A stretch of DNA of 64,000 bases from Acanthacorydalis orientalis (Eukaryota; Arthropoda; Insecta; Megaloptera; Corydalidae), in the NCBI GenBank assembly GCA_034766995.1, contig CM068315.1:22641562-22705561 (forward strand), in the 5' to 3' direction. Below the pieces are notes generated by a model. It was not told where the DNA came from. It worked only from the letters and a program-made list of their open reading frames with translations, and did not search any database. The position numbers and the translations under genes are program-made. Below, one piece after another: positions 1-12,869 of this stretch (position 1 is its first letter; each line of letters begins with the position of its first letter).

Positions 1-59
1 TAAATCTCTTTTAATTTTGGCTTATGCGCTCGAAGAACTACAATCATTTAATTATTTTA

Positions 60-265
60 AGATCTCCAAAGTATATTTAAAATAAAGGTTTTCCTGTACC
101 ATGAGGCTCTGATACGATGGAATTATTAGCGAAATAAGCACTAATCAAAGATGGTAAATTATGATTTGTTGAAGATTTCTGATCAGAAAAGATTTTTCAA
201 CTTGTGAGATAAGAAGAAAATTCATTCGTGGAAGTATATTTAGCCACAGTTCCACGTCTGTCATG
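60..265 (+). repeat. dispersed family F copy
   Basis: Decayed copy of a repeat that recurs about a dozen times in this window. Recognisable modules, in order, are a 'cctgtacc' block, a block with 'ctgatacgatgg' and 'gcgaaataagc', a 'caatcaaa' block, 'ctgatcagaaaagattttt', 'gtgagataagaagaaaattcattcgtg' (quoted in part), and a closing 'tagccacag'. No open frame accompanies it. Class unknown; it could be an old non-autonomous element. Copy limits are approximate because the flanks are equally AT-rich. Confidence 0.5.
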
Positions 266-1979
266 TGTATTTCAATTAAATATATTATTTTAAAAAGAAA
301 ACCTTTATTTAAATACATGAGAAAATATTAACTAATCTGATTATACAGAGAATGCTCATTTTAAAATGTTCCCGATGAAAAGTTAATTAATTCAAAAGCC
401 TGTTGTTTATTACAAGCTTATTATACAGGTACAAGTATTTCTTATATTTGTTAGACGGACCAATATTTAGCTTATCAATAGAGGAATCTAAACAAACATT
501 TAAAGAAATAATGAAAATATCAGATATATAGGAAAAAAGATTGCATTCTCAAATAACATCAGAGTTCATTTTGATTGAAAATGTCAACGAGTTCTCATCT
601 ATAATTTTTTTACCCAAAGTTCATTATACCGAGAAAAAAGTACTCGAAAAACAATCCAAAGACTACAAAGTAAACGTATGAAAAAATCTATAGTAAAATA
701 AAATCGAATGTGATTCACGTATTAGGAAAACAAACACATCATCATCAGCAGCAGTGTGTAAACATTTATGAACACACACACTGGGCGTATCAATTTTGAA
801 GTAGCTGGTCGTTTAGTGCCTTCTTATTTATTTATTTTATTTGCATACTTTTTTAGACAACTGTCAGAACTGAAGGTTGTCGAAATGAAAGTGTTGGGAT
901 CGTTCCTCTCGATAGAAGACTGTAAAGTTTAGAATCGACAACCGAGAGGTCCGGTGTATTTTATGCTTACCGATTCGTTACCGATTTTCTCCAATAAATG
1001 TATCAAGAACAGATAATTCAAATTATAAAATTCTCATCAAAATACTATTTCGAAACTGTCGACTATGTTCGCCGTGTTTTAGCCTTCTAAAAACGCATCG
1101 CGTATGATCTTTCGTCAAGATCTCTTGACCCATATGCTTGTTATTTGTAAACGTTGTCCGTGTAAATCATCTACCTGATACAAATATCACCGTTGAATAA
1201 TACGATCTACAGTATTCACATTTCCGTGCCTTGACTCAAGAGAAATTCGATTCGAGTCCATTAACGATCACATGTAAATACCTCATCCACTGATTGTTAT
1301 TACCGTCTGTGTTGAGAGATCATTTAACGATTCACATGATTGATCGTACACGATTCAAGGTCTGACAGAATATCGATTCGATCGAGAGATCTATACGTTA
1401 TAACATTCTAGTTTTTTAGTTTGTTTGTTTGCTTGCTTCAACTTACATTTTTTTATAGACTGTCAGGCTTTTTTTCCGAATTGACTTATGAAGTCTCATC
1501 AAACGGTTTTTTTTTCATTTACTGTTTAAATCGAAAAGACATTTAATAGAATCACGGGTTTGTTGATTATAGTAATAGAAAGATAATCATATGGTTTAAG
1601 GTAAATTGTTCGCTATTAAATAATAATAAGTCTTGTCAGTAGACATTAAATTCATATTTTGATTGAAATTCAGTAATCAAATTTAATAAACATAATTAAC
1701 GAAATGTAATAAGTATGTTTGAAAGAAATTATCGAATTCTTCATATAAAAGTGTAATCTCTCTCTCTGTGTGTGCGTGTAAATTTGAAAAAAATAATTTA
1801 AACCTGTATCTACATAAATTTATTACCAAATACATACTATAATGTAATTATGAAACTTTATAGTTACTATTTAATTACTTTTTATATTAAAAAGAACAAT
1901 TTATTACGTTACTTTGTTTTATTCATTTTTGAAATTTTCTATATCAAAATCTATCGGTGCTTTTTTGCACAGTACTATA

Positions 1980-2010
<31 letters not shown>

Positions 2011-3062
2011 GAAAATTAAAAATATAACAGTATGAGGAAGCGAAAAACGAACGAAAAGCTTACATGTTCTTTTTTATGTCTAGATAATGGATTGTCGATT
2101 ATGAAGATTTTAAAAGATTATCTAACCGTTCACAAACGAGAACACAATAGACGTTTGATCGACTGAAAAAAAATATGTTTTTTTCCGTACATAAACACAG
2201 ATCATTGAATACAATCCAAACGAGCCATAGCTGCATATGTTTGAAAACGTGACAGAATACTCTTGTAACATTCTCACATAAAATCTCTAGTCTATTAAAT
2301 AAAACCGACCGAATGACTAATGACATTTGTTATACAATATCAGACCGATTCGTTTAAAACACTTTATTCAGAGTTTGGAGTACACGATTATTATAATAAA
2401 CAAAACGCTATATTTGAAGGAAAGAATGTTCGATCTGATAAGAATTTCGGATAACCTTGCCGGTATTCAAATCTCCACCTACTGGAAACAGTAATTGAAC
2501 ATTTGGTACGTTTTAAAGAGATGACATGGAATTGTTATGGATGACACGGATAAAAAATTAATAAAATTTTGTACGAGCCACGATAAATATAATATATTTA
2601 ATGATGACAAAATGTCGTAGATTTTTAAACAGAGATGTTATATACGAAATGAATAAGGTGATCGTCGGATTCTTGTAAAGAGCAAGGTCGTGTCGGATTG
2701 GATTGAATGCTGTCGGAAACTATAACATACAATTTATGACAATGTTAACGTGATATATAGAATGGATGAACGTTTCTTCTTCTCTTTTTTTTCAAGAATT
2801 TGCCTGCAGCGATTACAACTCGCAATGTCTGTAAATTATGTGCGTCGAGTTTTATTTTACTCTACCTTGTCTAATGGGATATCTCTACACATTTCCTCAT
2901 TGATATAATTTAACAGGATTACATATTAAAATCCTTGTATGAAATCATATTTCGATATCGAAATTTAATGACCATAAAAACAGAGTACACAATAGATAAA
3001 AGTAATAGGCATAGTTGTTATAATTATGAAAGTCTATAGGTCATTGCTAAATAAATTTAAAC

Positions 3063-3065
<3 letters not shown>
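266..3065. other. non-coding AT-rich stretch
   Basis: No gene, transposase match or RNA gene seen. A short (TA)n then (ATA)n run lies near 1978-2010. The few open frames are short and made of AT-rich codons with no recognisable motif. The stretch around 860-1400 is less AT-biased and lacks simple repeats, but nothing in it was recognised. Confidence 0.5.

Positions 3066-3151
<86 letters not shown>
3066..3151. repeat. (TA)n microsatellite
   Basis: About 85 bp of alternating TA with a few TAA interruptions. Confidence 0.95.
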
Positions 3152-3154
<3 letters not shown>

Positions 3155-3534
3155 GTTTTATGAAATGATGCTCTGTTTTCGTTTCACAGCGATTCGACAT
3201 TGAGAGATTGTCAAAATATGTTTTGATTATTTTTACTTGATTAAAGATTAAATATTGTCATACGATCAATTGGTTTCATATATGTAGAACTCGGATATGT
3301 TGATTCAAAATATAGTTGTAGAAGACCTACTTCTAATGAATAAGTAAAATGATTATGTAATTTTAATTTAATGTATTAACAATTTAACCTAAACAGTACA
3401 AACATCGGTAGATAAAATTCCCTTATTCGCTTTTTTAAATACTTTATAAATAATTGTGCAAATGTTTAACAGATGATAAAATCATTAATTAATAATTTTT
3501 CCAATAAATAATAAAAGGTTTTCCAATAGAGATG

Positions 3535-4140
3535 CAATTTTTAAGAAGTTACATTTCACAGATCAAGGTCAAACTGACAGCTGTATTTTTTACATTTAAG
3601 TTTTGACGTGATTCTCAGTTACGGCTTTTCGTATACAACAAAACAATGTACTGAAGTAATACAACTGTATTACTCGTCTACCTGAATCAACAATTCTTCG
3701 ATTAGTGAGTAAATTTGAAGAGACTGGATCGGTTAAAGTTAAAAAACAACAACTAGTGTTCGTGGTGCTCGTTCTGAACAAAAGAGCATTGACTTGGCTT
3801 GTGAAAAGATGTATCGGAAGAGCCAGGAATGTCAATTCCACGACGTTCACATCAATTGGTTCTTTCACAGACGACTGCATGGCATATTTTGCATAATGAT
3901 TTATTGCTGAAGCGCTATAAGGTTTAATTAATACAAAAATTGAAGTCAGTAGTATGAGAGTTGTTAATTGGATACTGGAAAACAAAACGGTTTTTCTGAA
4001 AAAGTCACCTTCAGCGATGAGGCTCGTTTCGAAATCTCTGGTTAAGATAATAAGCAAAACTGCCGAATCTGGGGTGAAGAACATCGTAGAATCATCGTTG
4101 AGAAGCGACTGCATACAGAAAGAATGACAAATTACATACG
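3535..4140 (+). pseudogene. Tc3-like transposase, 5' half, broken (family Y)
   Basis: Remnant of a Tc1/mariner-superfamily transposase. Read across frames, the plus strand gives the end of the first helix-turn-helix ('VSKFEETGSVKVKK'), a well-preserved second helix-turn-helix ('EEPGMSIPRRSHQL' then 'SQTTAWHILHND'), and the block around the first catalytic aspartate ('VTFSDEARFEISG', then a stop, then 'NKQNCRIWGEE'). Homology stops near 4140, so the catalytic C-terminal half is missing. Several frameshifts and stops make it non-functional. The leader at 3535-3680 matches 54805-54955, which joins this fragment to the deleted copy there. Family-level identification rests on motifs recalled from insect transposases of the type with a D-rich C-terminal 'DLTPLDYFLWG' block. 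Confidence 0.7.
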
Positions 4141-4470
4141 ATATCGTTGAAATTAAATAAAATATTTATGAAAATTTGTGAGGTGAAAATTTTCTAAACG
4201 AATTAAAAAGAAGCATCTTCTCGATTCGATATCTGATATTCATCTGGTTTTGCAAAAGTTTCGATATTGGAATAAATTTGAATATTTATAGAATCGCATT
4301 AAAAAAAAAACATTTAAAATTTCAAATAGAATTTGACAAGAATAAGAGTCTTATTTATTGACGTATGTCTATGAAACTAGATTTGAAAACACCTTTTTTA
4401 ATATTGTGTATTTTTTAAACAACAAAAGAGAATATTTTTTAACTCGGTGAAACTACAGATGAAGTCAATA

Positions 4471-4483
4471 CACACACACACAT

Positions 4484-4534
<51 letters not shown>
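4471..4534. repeat. (CA)n(TA)n microsatellite
   Basis: An ACAC run followed by about 42 bp of TA alternation. Confidence 0.95.
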
Positions 4535-4536
<2 letters not shown>

Positions 4537-4767
4537 AAGTGACTGACATGAGAACAGTATGAACTAGTTTTTAAGATGATACATTTATGAATGATTTCTA
4601 AGAACCAGTATTGTTGCAAGAGAAATAAGTTTCTAAAGTAGAATCTATCGTCACTATATCGTCTTGTTCTAGATAACATAAGGAATATGTATATTAGTAA
4701 ATTTCATATTAGATCAATGTTATGAAAAGTAATCAATATAGAATGTTAAATATACGACTTATTTATA

Positions 4768-5076
4768 AGCAATCAAGTTAAGTTCAGGTTTATGAGTTGA
4801 ATCGATAACAAACAAATCATTTAATCTATTCTCTTTCAGAGATCAAGACGATTTGTGTCTTTGTGTGATTAATATTTAAATCATTTTGTAGTAAAGTTCT
4901 TTAATGATTTTATCTGTAGAATAAAGAAATGATAAAATGATTCAAAAACCATACTATGAAATGATTTAAATATTAATCACACAAAGACACAAATCATCTT
5001 GATCCTCGAAAGAGAATATATTTAATGATTTGTTTGTTGTCAATTCAACACATAACTAATCGATAACTTAATTGCT
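4768..5076. repeat. 309-bp near-perfect palindrome (foldback)
   Basis: The two halves are reverse complements over about 147 bases each, with few mismatches and a loop of roughly 15 bases near 4915-4930. Matching blocks include 'agcaatcaagtta' on the left against 'taacttaattgct' on the right, and 'gtgtctttgtgtgattaata' against its complement at 4972-4991. The arms are of mixed sequence, not simple repeats. This could be a foldback MITE or the template of a long hairpin RNA. No clear target-site duplication was found and no protein is encoded. Confidence 0.85.
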
Positions 5077-6766
5077 TTAAAAATTCATTTCGTTTGTAAA
5101 TAAAGATGATTTATTTTATAAGATGTTATGCGAGTTCCACAGATAAATTATTTACATTATTTTTGATTGTCCCTTATGCACATTTCGATGAAGATTCCAT
5201 TGTTTTCAAAACTCTAAGATAAAGAAACATCTCAAGGAAAAAAAGATCCCAGGATCCTAAAAAACATTCCAGGAACAGTCGCGAGAAGTAGTACAGAGTG
5301 TATTTCAAAAACTAATCGGAAAAAGCCTAAGACATAGAAAATGAAAGCGATTGAATAATAAGTGGAATAATTTCGGCTAATTTTTAAATTGTTAAAATGC
5401 TGTGTGTTTTATTGAAAATTGACTTGATTAGTGTCGGTTTATTTATGTCATTGGATAGATGAAAATTAATTAAACAATGTATAAAACACAAACATGATTT
5501 TATGGACTTGCTTGAATGTTTCAATCTTCCGATATTTTACTTAACACAACAGTTATGATAAGAAATCATAACTGGGTATTTTTAAAAAGACTAAAATACA
5601 AATCATTCGTCAAATTTCGAACTTGAACTTTATTTGTAACGACGACTTTCTACTAATTGTACTCAACATACTCCGCATCGAGCGTTCTATCAGTTCGATC
5701 TAAATGAACTTATAAAAAAAAACATCTCAGTACAAGAATACATCATAAAAGTAATCGATCACTATTTCCGCAATATTATAAAATATTTTTACATAAATCC
5801 CAATCGTTTTTAGGAGATAAACATTTATTCGAGAACGGTACTGATCGTTTCTCGTCGATTACCCAACATACAATTGAATATATTTTAATTATTTTCGATA
5901 GACAAAAAGAAAAGTGAGATAAACACACACACATACACACGCGGACGAAACGAAATTCTTTGAATAATTTCATCAACACACACACCGTGTGGACGCACGA
6001 AATGTCAGTGTTTCAAAACGTGAATCTATCACAAGAAGATATTTTCATTTGTAATGGGATGGATGGATAGCACGAGTGCAACGAACCTATAAAAAGACCA
6101 TTACTGGTTTTCACAACAATAAAAACGAATATTATATAGTAAGAGGGTTATGTAAATGTTTTGACAATATGTTTATCGTCGATACAGTAGTTGTATTTAG
6201 GTCAAATGTCAAATATTTAGAAATTCGATCTCGTACGTCCACTTCGTCTCGCACATCTTTCATTATTGTTTCGTACGACTCGACAATCTGTTTCTTCTAT
6301 ACAAAACGCTCATCGATATTCGTAAGACACTGTTCGGTTTACGATCTGCTCTGTTCTCTCTGTTCACAAATCAACGTTTTACAACGTTGTCGATTATATG
6401 AATACATAATAAAGATGAGATGCGTTCGGAATTACCTATTGTAGAGTCGAAAAGCGGAAGAAACGACCTTTTTGCGACGCTGTTACAGCATTTTAAAATT
6501 TAAAATCAAGTTTTTCAGATAAATTTTTTAACAAGACGACAACCAGTCACAAATTCTAATTGAATATTTTTTATTTTATCTCTCAGATCACCAACATAGT
6601 TACACTTTAATCGATTCGAACAGTGAATAAAGAAAACAAAATATGAAACTCGATCTGTAATGATATTTTAAAATTAAAAACACAAAAAACTTCTCTATCA
6701 TAAAGAATAACAGTTTTATAATCTGCATACGAAATTAAAACAAACAAATGAATTCATTCTCTAAAC
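5077..6766. other. non-coding stretch
   Basis: No recognised gene. An open frame of 122 codons at 6076-6444 (plus) has no recognisable domain, no similarity to the transposases nearby and no clear splice signals, so I do not call it a gene. CA-rich patches lie near 5924-5943 and 5976-5985. Confidence 0.4.
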
Positions 6767-7250
6767 GAACAGTTTATGATGCGATTATTAGATCATATTT
6801 CAGCACAGACGTTACTACAGGCGAAAAATTATATCGTAAAAGTGTGTTACACTTTTTTATTCCATGACTATGCTAATTGTTTATTTTTAAAAATCTATGA
6901 CATTAATTTATATGTAAAGAAAGAGAGAGAGAATCGAAGTCTTCGTTAGACATTTTAGGATATTTTTCGAAATTAAAAGAGTTCAGTCTTAAAGAAAAAC
7001 GAATAATTTGCATAAAGTTATTTTTCTTTTTTGACGTTACTATCCTTTGTTTTTATTTCTTCATTACCGGTTTCGTCTTTCAACATCTTCAGATGGATAT
7101 TCAACAGAACTCACTATATACAGATATCAAACGATAAAAACCGGTAATGGGAAAACAAAAAGAAACTTCAGTAATCTTCAGATGCATATTCTTGAGTACT
7201 CAACTGAAGATGAAGAAACAAAAACAAAAAAACAGTAAATTCAAGAACAA
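6767..7250 (+). repeat. left arm of long inverted repeat
   Basis: About 484 bp that matches the reverse complement of 10200-10672. The match begins at 'gaacagtttatgatgcgatt' and ends near 7250. It includes a (GA)n patch, the block 'ttttatttcttcattaccgg' and 'tttcgtctttcaacatcttc'. Read on the minus strand, 7070-7092 is CTGAAGA, a short stem-loop, then GAAAC, resembling the conserved core of a hammerhead ribozyme. No coding capacity. It may be one end of a large element or one of two copies of a dispersed repeat. Confidence 0.75.
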
Positions 7251-7790
7251 GTAAAATAAATTTAAATCCAGATACAAAGGAACGGAATAAATTACAGATA
7301 CATTTCCGTAGAACTGATAAACCGTTTTCAAAAAAAAAAAAAAACTATAGACTTAATCGTGCAAACAACTGAAATTTCCAAAGTTTGATACTTAATGTTC
7401 GATAATGATAATAAAGAAAATATATTCTCTATTTACAAAAATTACATGAAAAATTCAATATAATTACAGGATTATTGTTAAACTATATATTGTATCATTG
7501 TAAACGAACATCAGTTTAACTGTAAATCGATAATAGGACAAACGAGGAAATATTTCCGACAAAAATCCTCGTACTTATTATAGAAAATCAATTTGAAATT
7601 TAAGAACTATATGTGAGTTCTTCTTTCATATTTGTATCTTTTATAGTTTAAATATTATTCGTAGTTTGAACTGAATATTTTATCTTTGAGAGAAATTCGA
7701 AGCATTTGCATAATTATTTAATCTGTGAATGTAAACAACTCAAATGGCAACATAAAATAATATTTATAAACAGTAATATTTAATATATGC

Positions 7791-7793
<3 letters not shown>

Positions 7794-7875
<82 letters not shown>
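7794..7875. repeat. (TA)n microsatellite
   Basis: About 80 bp of TA alternation with one TACATA interruption. Confidence 0.95.
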
Positions 7876-7876
<1 letters not shown>

Positions 7877-8009
7877 CTTTTACTTGAATAGAATCGAAAT
7901 CGTTTAACAAAAGTTCAAAAACGAATTTTCTTTTCGACAAAAATTCCACTTTATTTGATTATATGTTTCAAAATTTCAATCTTTCTTCCTACACGTTCTA
8001 TCTCTCTCT

Positions 8010-8010
8010 C

Positions 8011-8055
<45 letters not shown>

Positions 8056-8060
8056 ATAAA
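8010..8060. repeat. (TA)n microsatellite
   Basis: About 35 bp of TA, with TATG units at the 3' side and a (TC)n patch just upstream. Confidence 0.95.
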
Positions 8061-8443
8061 TATTTATTCAAGGTTATTCCAAAGGTGTGTTCCGTACATC
8101 CAGTTTGATTTACAATGTTTACATATTTTGTTATTTTTTTATAATTTGATATAAAATTTATTCATTAAAATAGAATAATTTTAATATTAGGCTATATATA
8201 AACGATTTAATACATTCATTGCTTTTTAGTACTGAATCGTTCACTGATAGGAATAAATAATAAAGAATAGAATCATTAATAAAAAAAAATAATCACATAC
8301 ATTTGAAAACAACACGAGTTTATAATTACTTTATTTACTTATTACTATTGTTATAATCTATACTAAGAACTCGATTAAAAAAATACATTCTAAGTAAATT
8401 ATTTCAAACGAAAAAAAATTTTTAAGGAATTTCCCATTAGCTC

Positions 8444-8613
<170 letters not shown>

Positions 8614-8998
8614 TGTGGATGTGAATATGCAGTACAATATCACGTAGACTTTTTGGTTGTGATATAATTATTCTTCAAAGGATTTTCCCATATTTAGTAA
8701 AACCGCATTAGCATGCGAGAAACATTTATTGACGTCGAATTATTACATAATAAATATTATGTTATAAAATGAACGATTTTTTTTTCAACCTTGGCAATAA
8801 AACGTATACTCACAATTCGTATGAAAAAATCAGAGAGCAAAAAATATTGAATTCTTCTTCGATGCTCGGTATATAAACTTTATTGTGCAATAAAAGTAAT
8901 TGCATCCTATCGGCAAATATTTGTACCATACATACATGCATAAAGGTGAAATAGATGAGTGTGAAAAATTAATATTCTTTCCTACATAAACTAGTGAC

Positions 8999-9021
8999 AT
9001 ATATATATATATATATATATA
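8999..9021. repeat. (TA)n microsatellite
   Basis: About 22 bp of TA. Confidence 0.9.
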
Positions 9022-9090
9022 ATTACATCTTCATTATAGACAAAAAAATTGAACGTGACTCATTAGTAGGACTATATTTGAAATTACCGC

Positions 9091-9093
<3 letters not shown>

Positions 9094-9147
<54 letters not shown>
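9094..9147. repeat. (TA)n microsatellite
   Basis: About 52 bp of uninterrupted TA. Confidence 0.95.
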
Positions 9148-10199
9148 AGCTGAAGAGATTGCACTTTGATTTATAGCACACATCTCTCATTATTATTATT
9201 GTAATTATTACCATAATGAGTACTAGTAATCTTTACTTGCTAACATTTTTTACCGTTCATTCAAGTTTCATACATTCACAGGTTTTCAGATCATAGTATC
9301 TTTCTATCAACCTTTCTCTTTCTCTCTTTCTCTCCTATATACATATATACACATGTACATATAACAATAAAGAATAGGTATTGTTTTTCCAAGAATGTTT
9401 GTTGGTTATTAATTTAGAGTTTAAGGGTGCGCCGATAACTAAAATCTCTAGCGTCCGAACACATATGTAAAATAAAAATACACCTCGCCTGTGCACGCGG
9501 TCAGATCACTCCATAACTCGAAAGTAAAATATCTGAGTGCCAAATTTATATCCAAATATATATCAAAATAATAGTTTTCCGATATACAGATACAATTTAA
9601 ATCTTAAAGTGAATGACTATGTTACATTGTTGTATTCGAGTAACTAAGCCATGTAAAAATTTAAATGAATAGTAGAATATTAAAGATGTTACTAGTTTAT
9701 GTGTTCTTAAACCGCAAATAATTAACTAATTTAAACGAGCACCACCTAATTTGTCTTAGTATGAAAATTTTGGACCATGTCAAATAAAAATTAATTATCT
9801 CTTTTCCGGGAACTATTTAATACTTTAAACTACAATAATTCTCATACACTCTATATCCTCTATTATTACACATGAAATTTTCTGATCACAATGTTTAATA
9901 ATTGATCATTTAACGTTCAATAATTAATTATCTTGATAATAACACGTCTGTTTCAATGCTGTTTTTTCATCATTTACTCAGACCACGGTACAGAGAGATA
10001 TGTTTTTGATGGTGACCAGACAATTTTTAAGATGAAGAGATTAAATTTAAGTTTTTAGAAAACGCATCCTAGTGAATCATAATGTTTTTTTTTGCCACCA
10101 AACATTTCTCATTTAATGTAACTTTATAAAACAATATTAATATCTAAATAAGTTATGAGATAAAATAGTTTTCAAAAAAATAGTGTTCTATTTCATTTA

Positions 10200-10672
10200 C
10201 GCAAGAAGTTCACTGTTCTTTGTTTTTGTTTCTCTATTTTTTTTTCTTCATCTTCAGACGGAAACTCAAGTGTACTCATCTGAAGACTACCGGTTTTTAT
10301 CGTTCGATATCTGTATATAGTTAGGTTCTATTGAATATTCATCTCAAGATGTTGAAAGACGAAACCGGTAATGAAGAAATAAAAACAAAGAACAGTAACG
10401 TCAAGAAAGAAAAATAACTTTTTTCAAATTATTCGTTTTCCTCAAGGACTAAACTCTTTTTTAATTTCGAAAAATATCCTAAAATATCTAACAAAAACTT
10501 CGACTCTCTCTCTCTTTCTTTAAATATAAATTAATGTCATACATTTTTAAAAATAAACAATTAGCATACTCATGGAATAAAAAAGTGTAACAAACTTTTA
10601 TGATATAATTTTTCGCCTGTAGTAATGACCGAGCTGAAATATGATCTAATAATTGCATCATAAACTGTTCAA
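10200..10672 (-). repeat. right arm of long inverted repeat
   Basis: Reverse complement of the arm at 6767-7250, matching from 'actgttctttg' near 10213 to 'tgcatcataaactgttc' near 10671, with scattered substitutions. The hammerhead-like core at 10343-10365 reads CTCAAGA, one base off the left arm's CTGAAGA, followed by the same short stem-loop and GAAAC. The start and end of the first 200 bp are themselves weakly inverted ('gttctttgttttt' against 'aaaaacaaagaac'). Confidence 0.75.
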
Positions 10673-10814
10673 AATTTCATTTTTTACTTCTTCAAGTTAT
10701 CTGAAAACATAATTTCAATTCAGTTTAAATTCATTAGTATGTTCTGAAAGTTGTTACTGTTTTAAAGAAAATTTACTTTTTAAGTATTTTTATAATATTT
10801 GACCATATTAATGT

Positions 10815-10815
<1 letters not shown>

Positions 10816-10868
<53 letters not shown>

Positions 10869-10882
10869 TATATATATATATA

Positions 10883-10919
<37 letters not shown>
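10816..10919. repeat. (TA)n microsatellite
   Basis: About 100 bp of TA with AATTA and GTG interruptions. Confidence 0.95.
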
Positions 10920-11029
10920 AACATGGGCTCCTAGTCTCAATAAAATGTAACGACTTAAGACAACGTATATTGATATTAACAAAAATAGAATAATAAAATG
11001 GATACGAAAACAAACTGGAATTACAGTCA

Positions 11030-11278
11030 TAATTCAAAAAGGGAAGAGTTTGAAATGAAAATAGGCAGGATGTATTACAGGAAGAGAACAAAATTAATGG
11101 AAAAGAGAAATTATTGATTAGAAAACGAGAAATTTAAGAGGACTCAGAAAGAGACCAATGAACAGATGAGATGAGGACATAAAAAAGTTTATGGAAAAAA
11201 GAGGCATTGAATCGTTTGTAACTATAAAGTGTTAGAAAAAACCGTTCTCTAGTAATGAACTGAAAGAAGTTATTGATA

Positions 11279-11280
<2 letters not shown>
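11030..11280 (+). pseudogene. LINE (RTE-like) 3' end fragment
   Basis: Translated across frameshifts, 11100-11215 gives 'KREIID', 'TRNLRG' and 'KRPMNR', then 'DEDIKKFMEKRGIES'. This matches the fragment at 57388-57612 and resembles the C-terminal region after the reverse transcriptase in RTE-type non-LTR retrotransposons, where a W-x-P-R and R-P-x-x-R-W pattern is typical. Both fragments end where a TA array begins, as expected of a retrotransposon 3' tail. No reverse transcriptase domain remains. Assignment to RTE is inference from this short motif. Confidence 0.4.

Positions 11281-11340
<60 letters not shown>
11281..11340. repeat. (TA)n microsatellite
   Basis: About 58 bp of TA directly at the end of the LINE-like fragment. 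Confidence 0.95.
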
Positions 11341-11341
<1 letters not shown>

Positions 11342-12424
11342 ACAAAATTTCTCATCTTTCATAATTCATTTTGTATTTTCAACAAATATTCGTATTTCAA
11401 CAAAATTCCTTATTTAGACACTGTTGCAGAATCAGTACAGAATTCGAATGATCAAAACCTGAATATATACGAAAATAACATTAAATTACAGAAATATTAT
11501 ATCTGTTAAATAATCAATTAGCATACATAAAATACTAATAAACATCATTGTTCCTTCGATAACGTTTTAAAATAAATAAACGTTCATAAAATGACTCATA
11601 CACAAAATGTATACTTAAAATATTTTAATAAGTTATAAAAATTCGCAAGCATTAAACTAAAGACCTTTGATTTAATACGATCTTAAATAAATGGAAATAT
11701 TTCGAATACTTGTTTAATGTTAATGAGATTTGCATAATCTTTTTTCTAAATTGCACAAAATGTATATTTTTGTCATGTAAAACGACCGATTAATAAAAAA
11801 AATGTTGAAAATTGAATGTGATTTACTACCATCTAGTATACTCTCGAGTATGTCTATATAGAAGCTGTTTCTGATTCGATTTGAAAAAAAATGGCAATAC
11901 AGTTAATCACCTTTGTAACATGAAAATTTCAATCATGTTACTCAATCAGCCACATTCTCGAGACGTTACAATCGATTTATTATGTAGTTAAACACGACCT
12001 GATTTCATTCAAAGCGTGTTTATTTGAAAGTGAACATCTTATTTGTATACATTAAAAAAAAACTATTTAATGGGAAATAAATAAAAGCACGGGTTGCCAT
12101 CTTATGACATCCTCAGGTCGGATTACATTTTATTTATAGCTAGAGATGTGTTTATCTAATGTGGGTTACCCAGTCTTGTAGGTGAATGTTTAATACAGTT
12201 GTTTACAAGAAAGGAAAATCGTATTTATTTATTCAATCTGGAATAATGAACAGTGTTTACAGATGAGTTAAATGTAGTTTTTATAATAAATAATTGTCTG
12301 GTATTAATGAACAACAATTGATATTTACAACAGCATGAAGAATAAGTTTAGATTCTTCGATCTGTAACGACAGTTTTATTTTCACAATTGAATTATTTTC
12401 TCATTGCACGGACCATAAAGGAAA
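11341..12424. other. non-coding stretch
   Basis: No gene seen. AT-rich with no simple repeats of note; a slightly more GC-rich patch at 12088-12185 was not recognised. Confidence 0.45.
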
Positions 12425-12560
12425 TGTTATAATCAAAAATATTTAATAAATCATTATTGATAATTTTTTGATTAATGCTTAAGCGTATTTCGATGCTGCT
12501 GCCTTCATCTTCAGAAAGCAAAGGTGCAGAAAAATCAAATGAAAAGTTGTTTACATGAAA
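12425..12560 (-). repeat. dispersed family F copy
   Basis: Reverse-orientation copy of family F. It shows 'tttaataaatcattattgat', then 'gcgtatttcgatg', then 'catcttcagaaag', then 'gcagaaaaatc', the order expected when the consensus is read on the minus strand. Confidence 0.5.
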
Positions 12561-12869
12561 GAAAACCCAAATTTAATGTACCTATTATTATAATGAATTT
12601 AATTAACAGAGTTTAAGAATGAGATAAATGAAATTTCGATAATGAATGACTATTTGTTAAACGAATTTATTGTAAAGAAGCTATTTATTTCATATTGGAT
12701 GAAAATAAATGTTTATTTTATATTGTAGATTGTTCAGTCATTTCAAGTATTCGTATTTTTCATTTTCATTATTGATTCTATAGAAAAAATTAATCTGAAA
12801 ATATCTCATTGAATATTAGATGTTATTCTCTAATGAATTCAAATAACAATCAATCGATTATAAGAAGAT
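12561..12869. other. non-coding stretch
   Basis: AT-rich sequence with no gene or recognised repeat. Confidence 0.4.

Noticed and set aside
3596..4114. 172-codon open frame on the minus strand
   Set aside because: It is the antisense of a decayed transposase whose sense strand carries clear family motifs.
6076..6444. 122-codon open frame (plus)
   Set aside because: No domain, no signal peptide, no splice context and no repeat in the window; length is plausible by chance in this less AT-rich patch.
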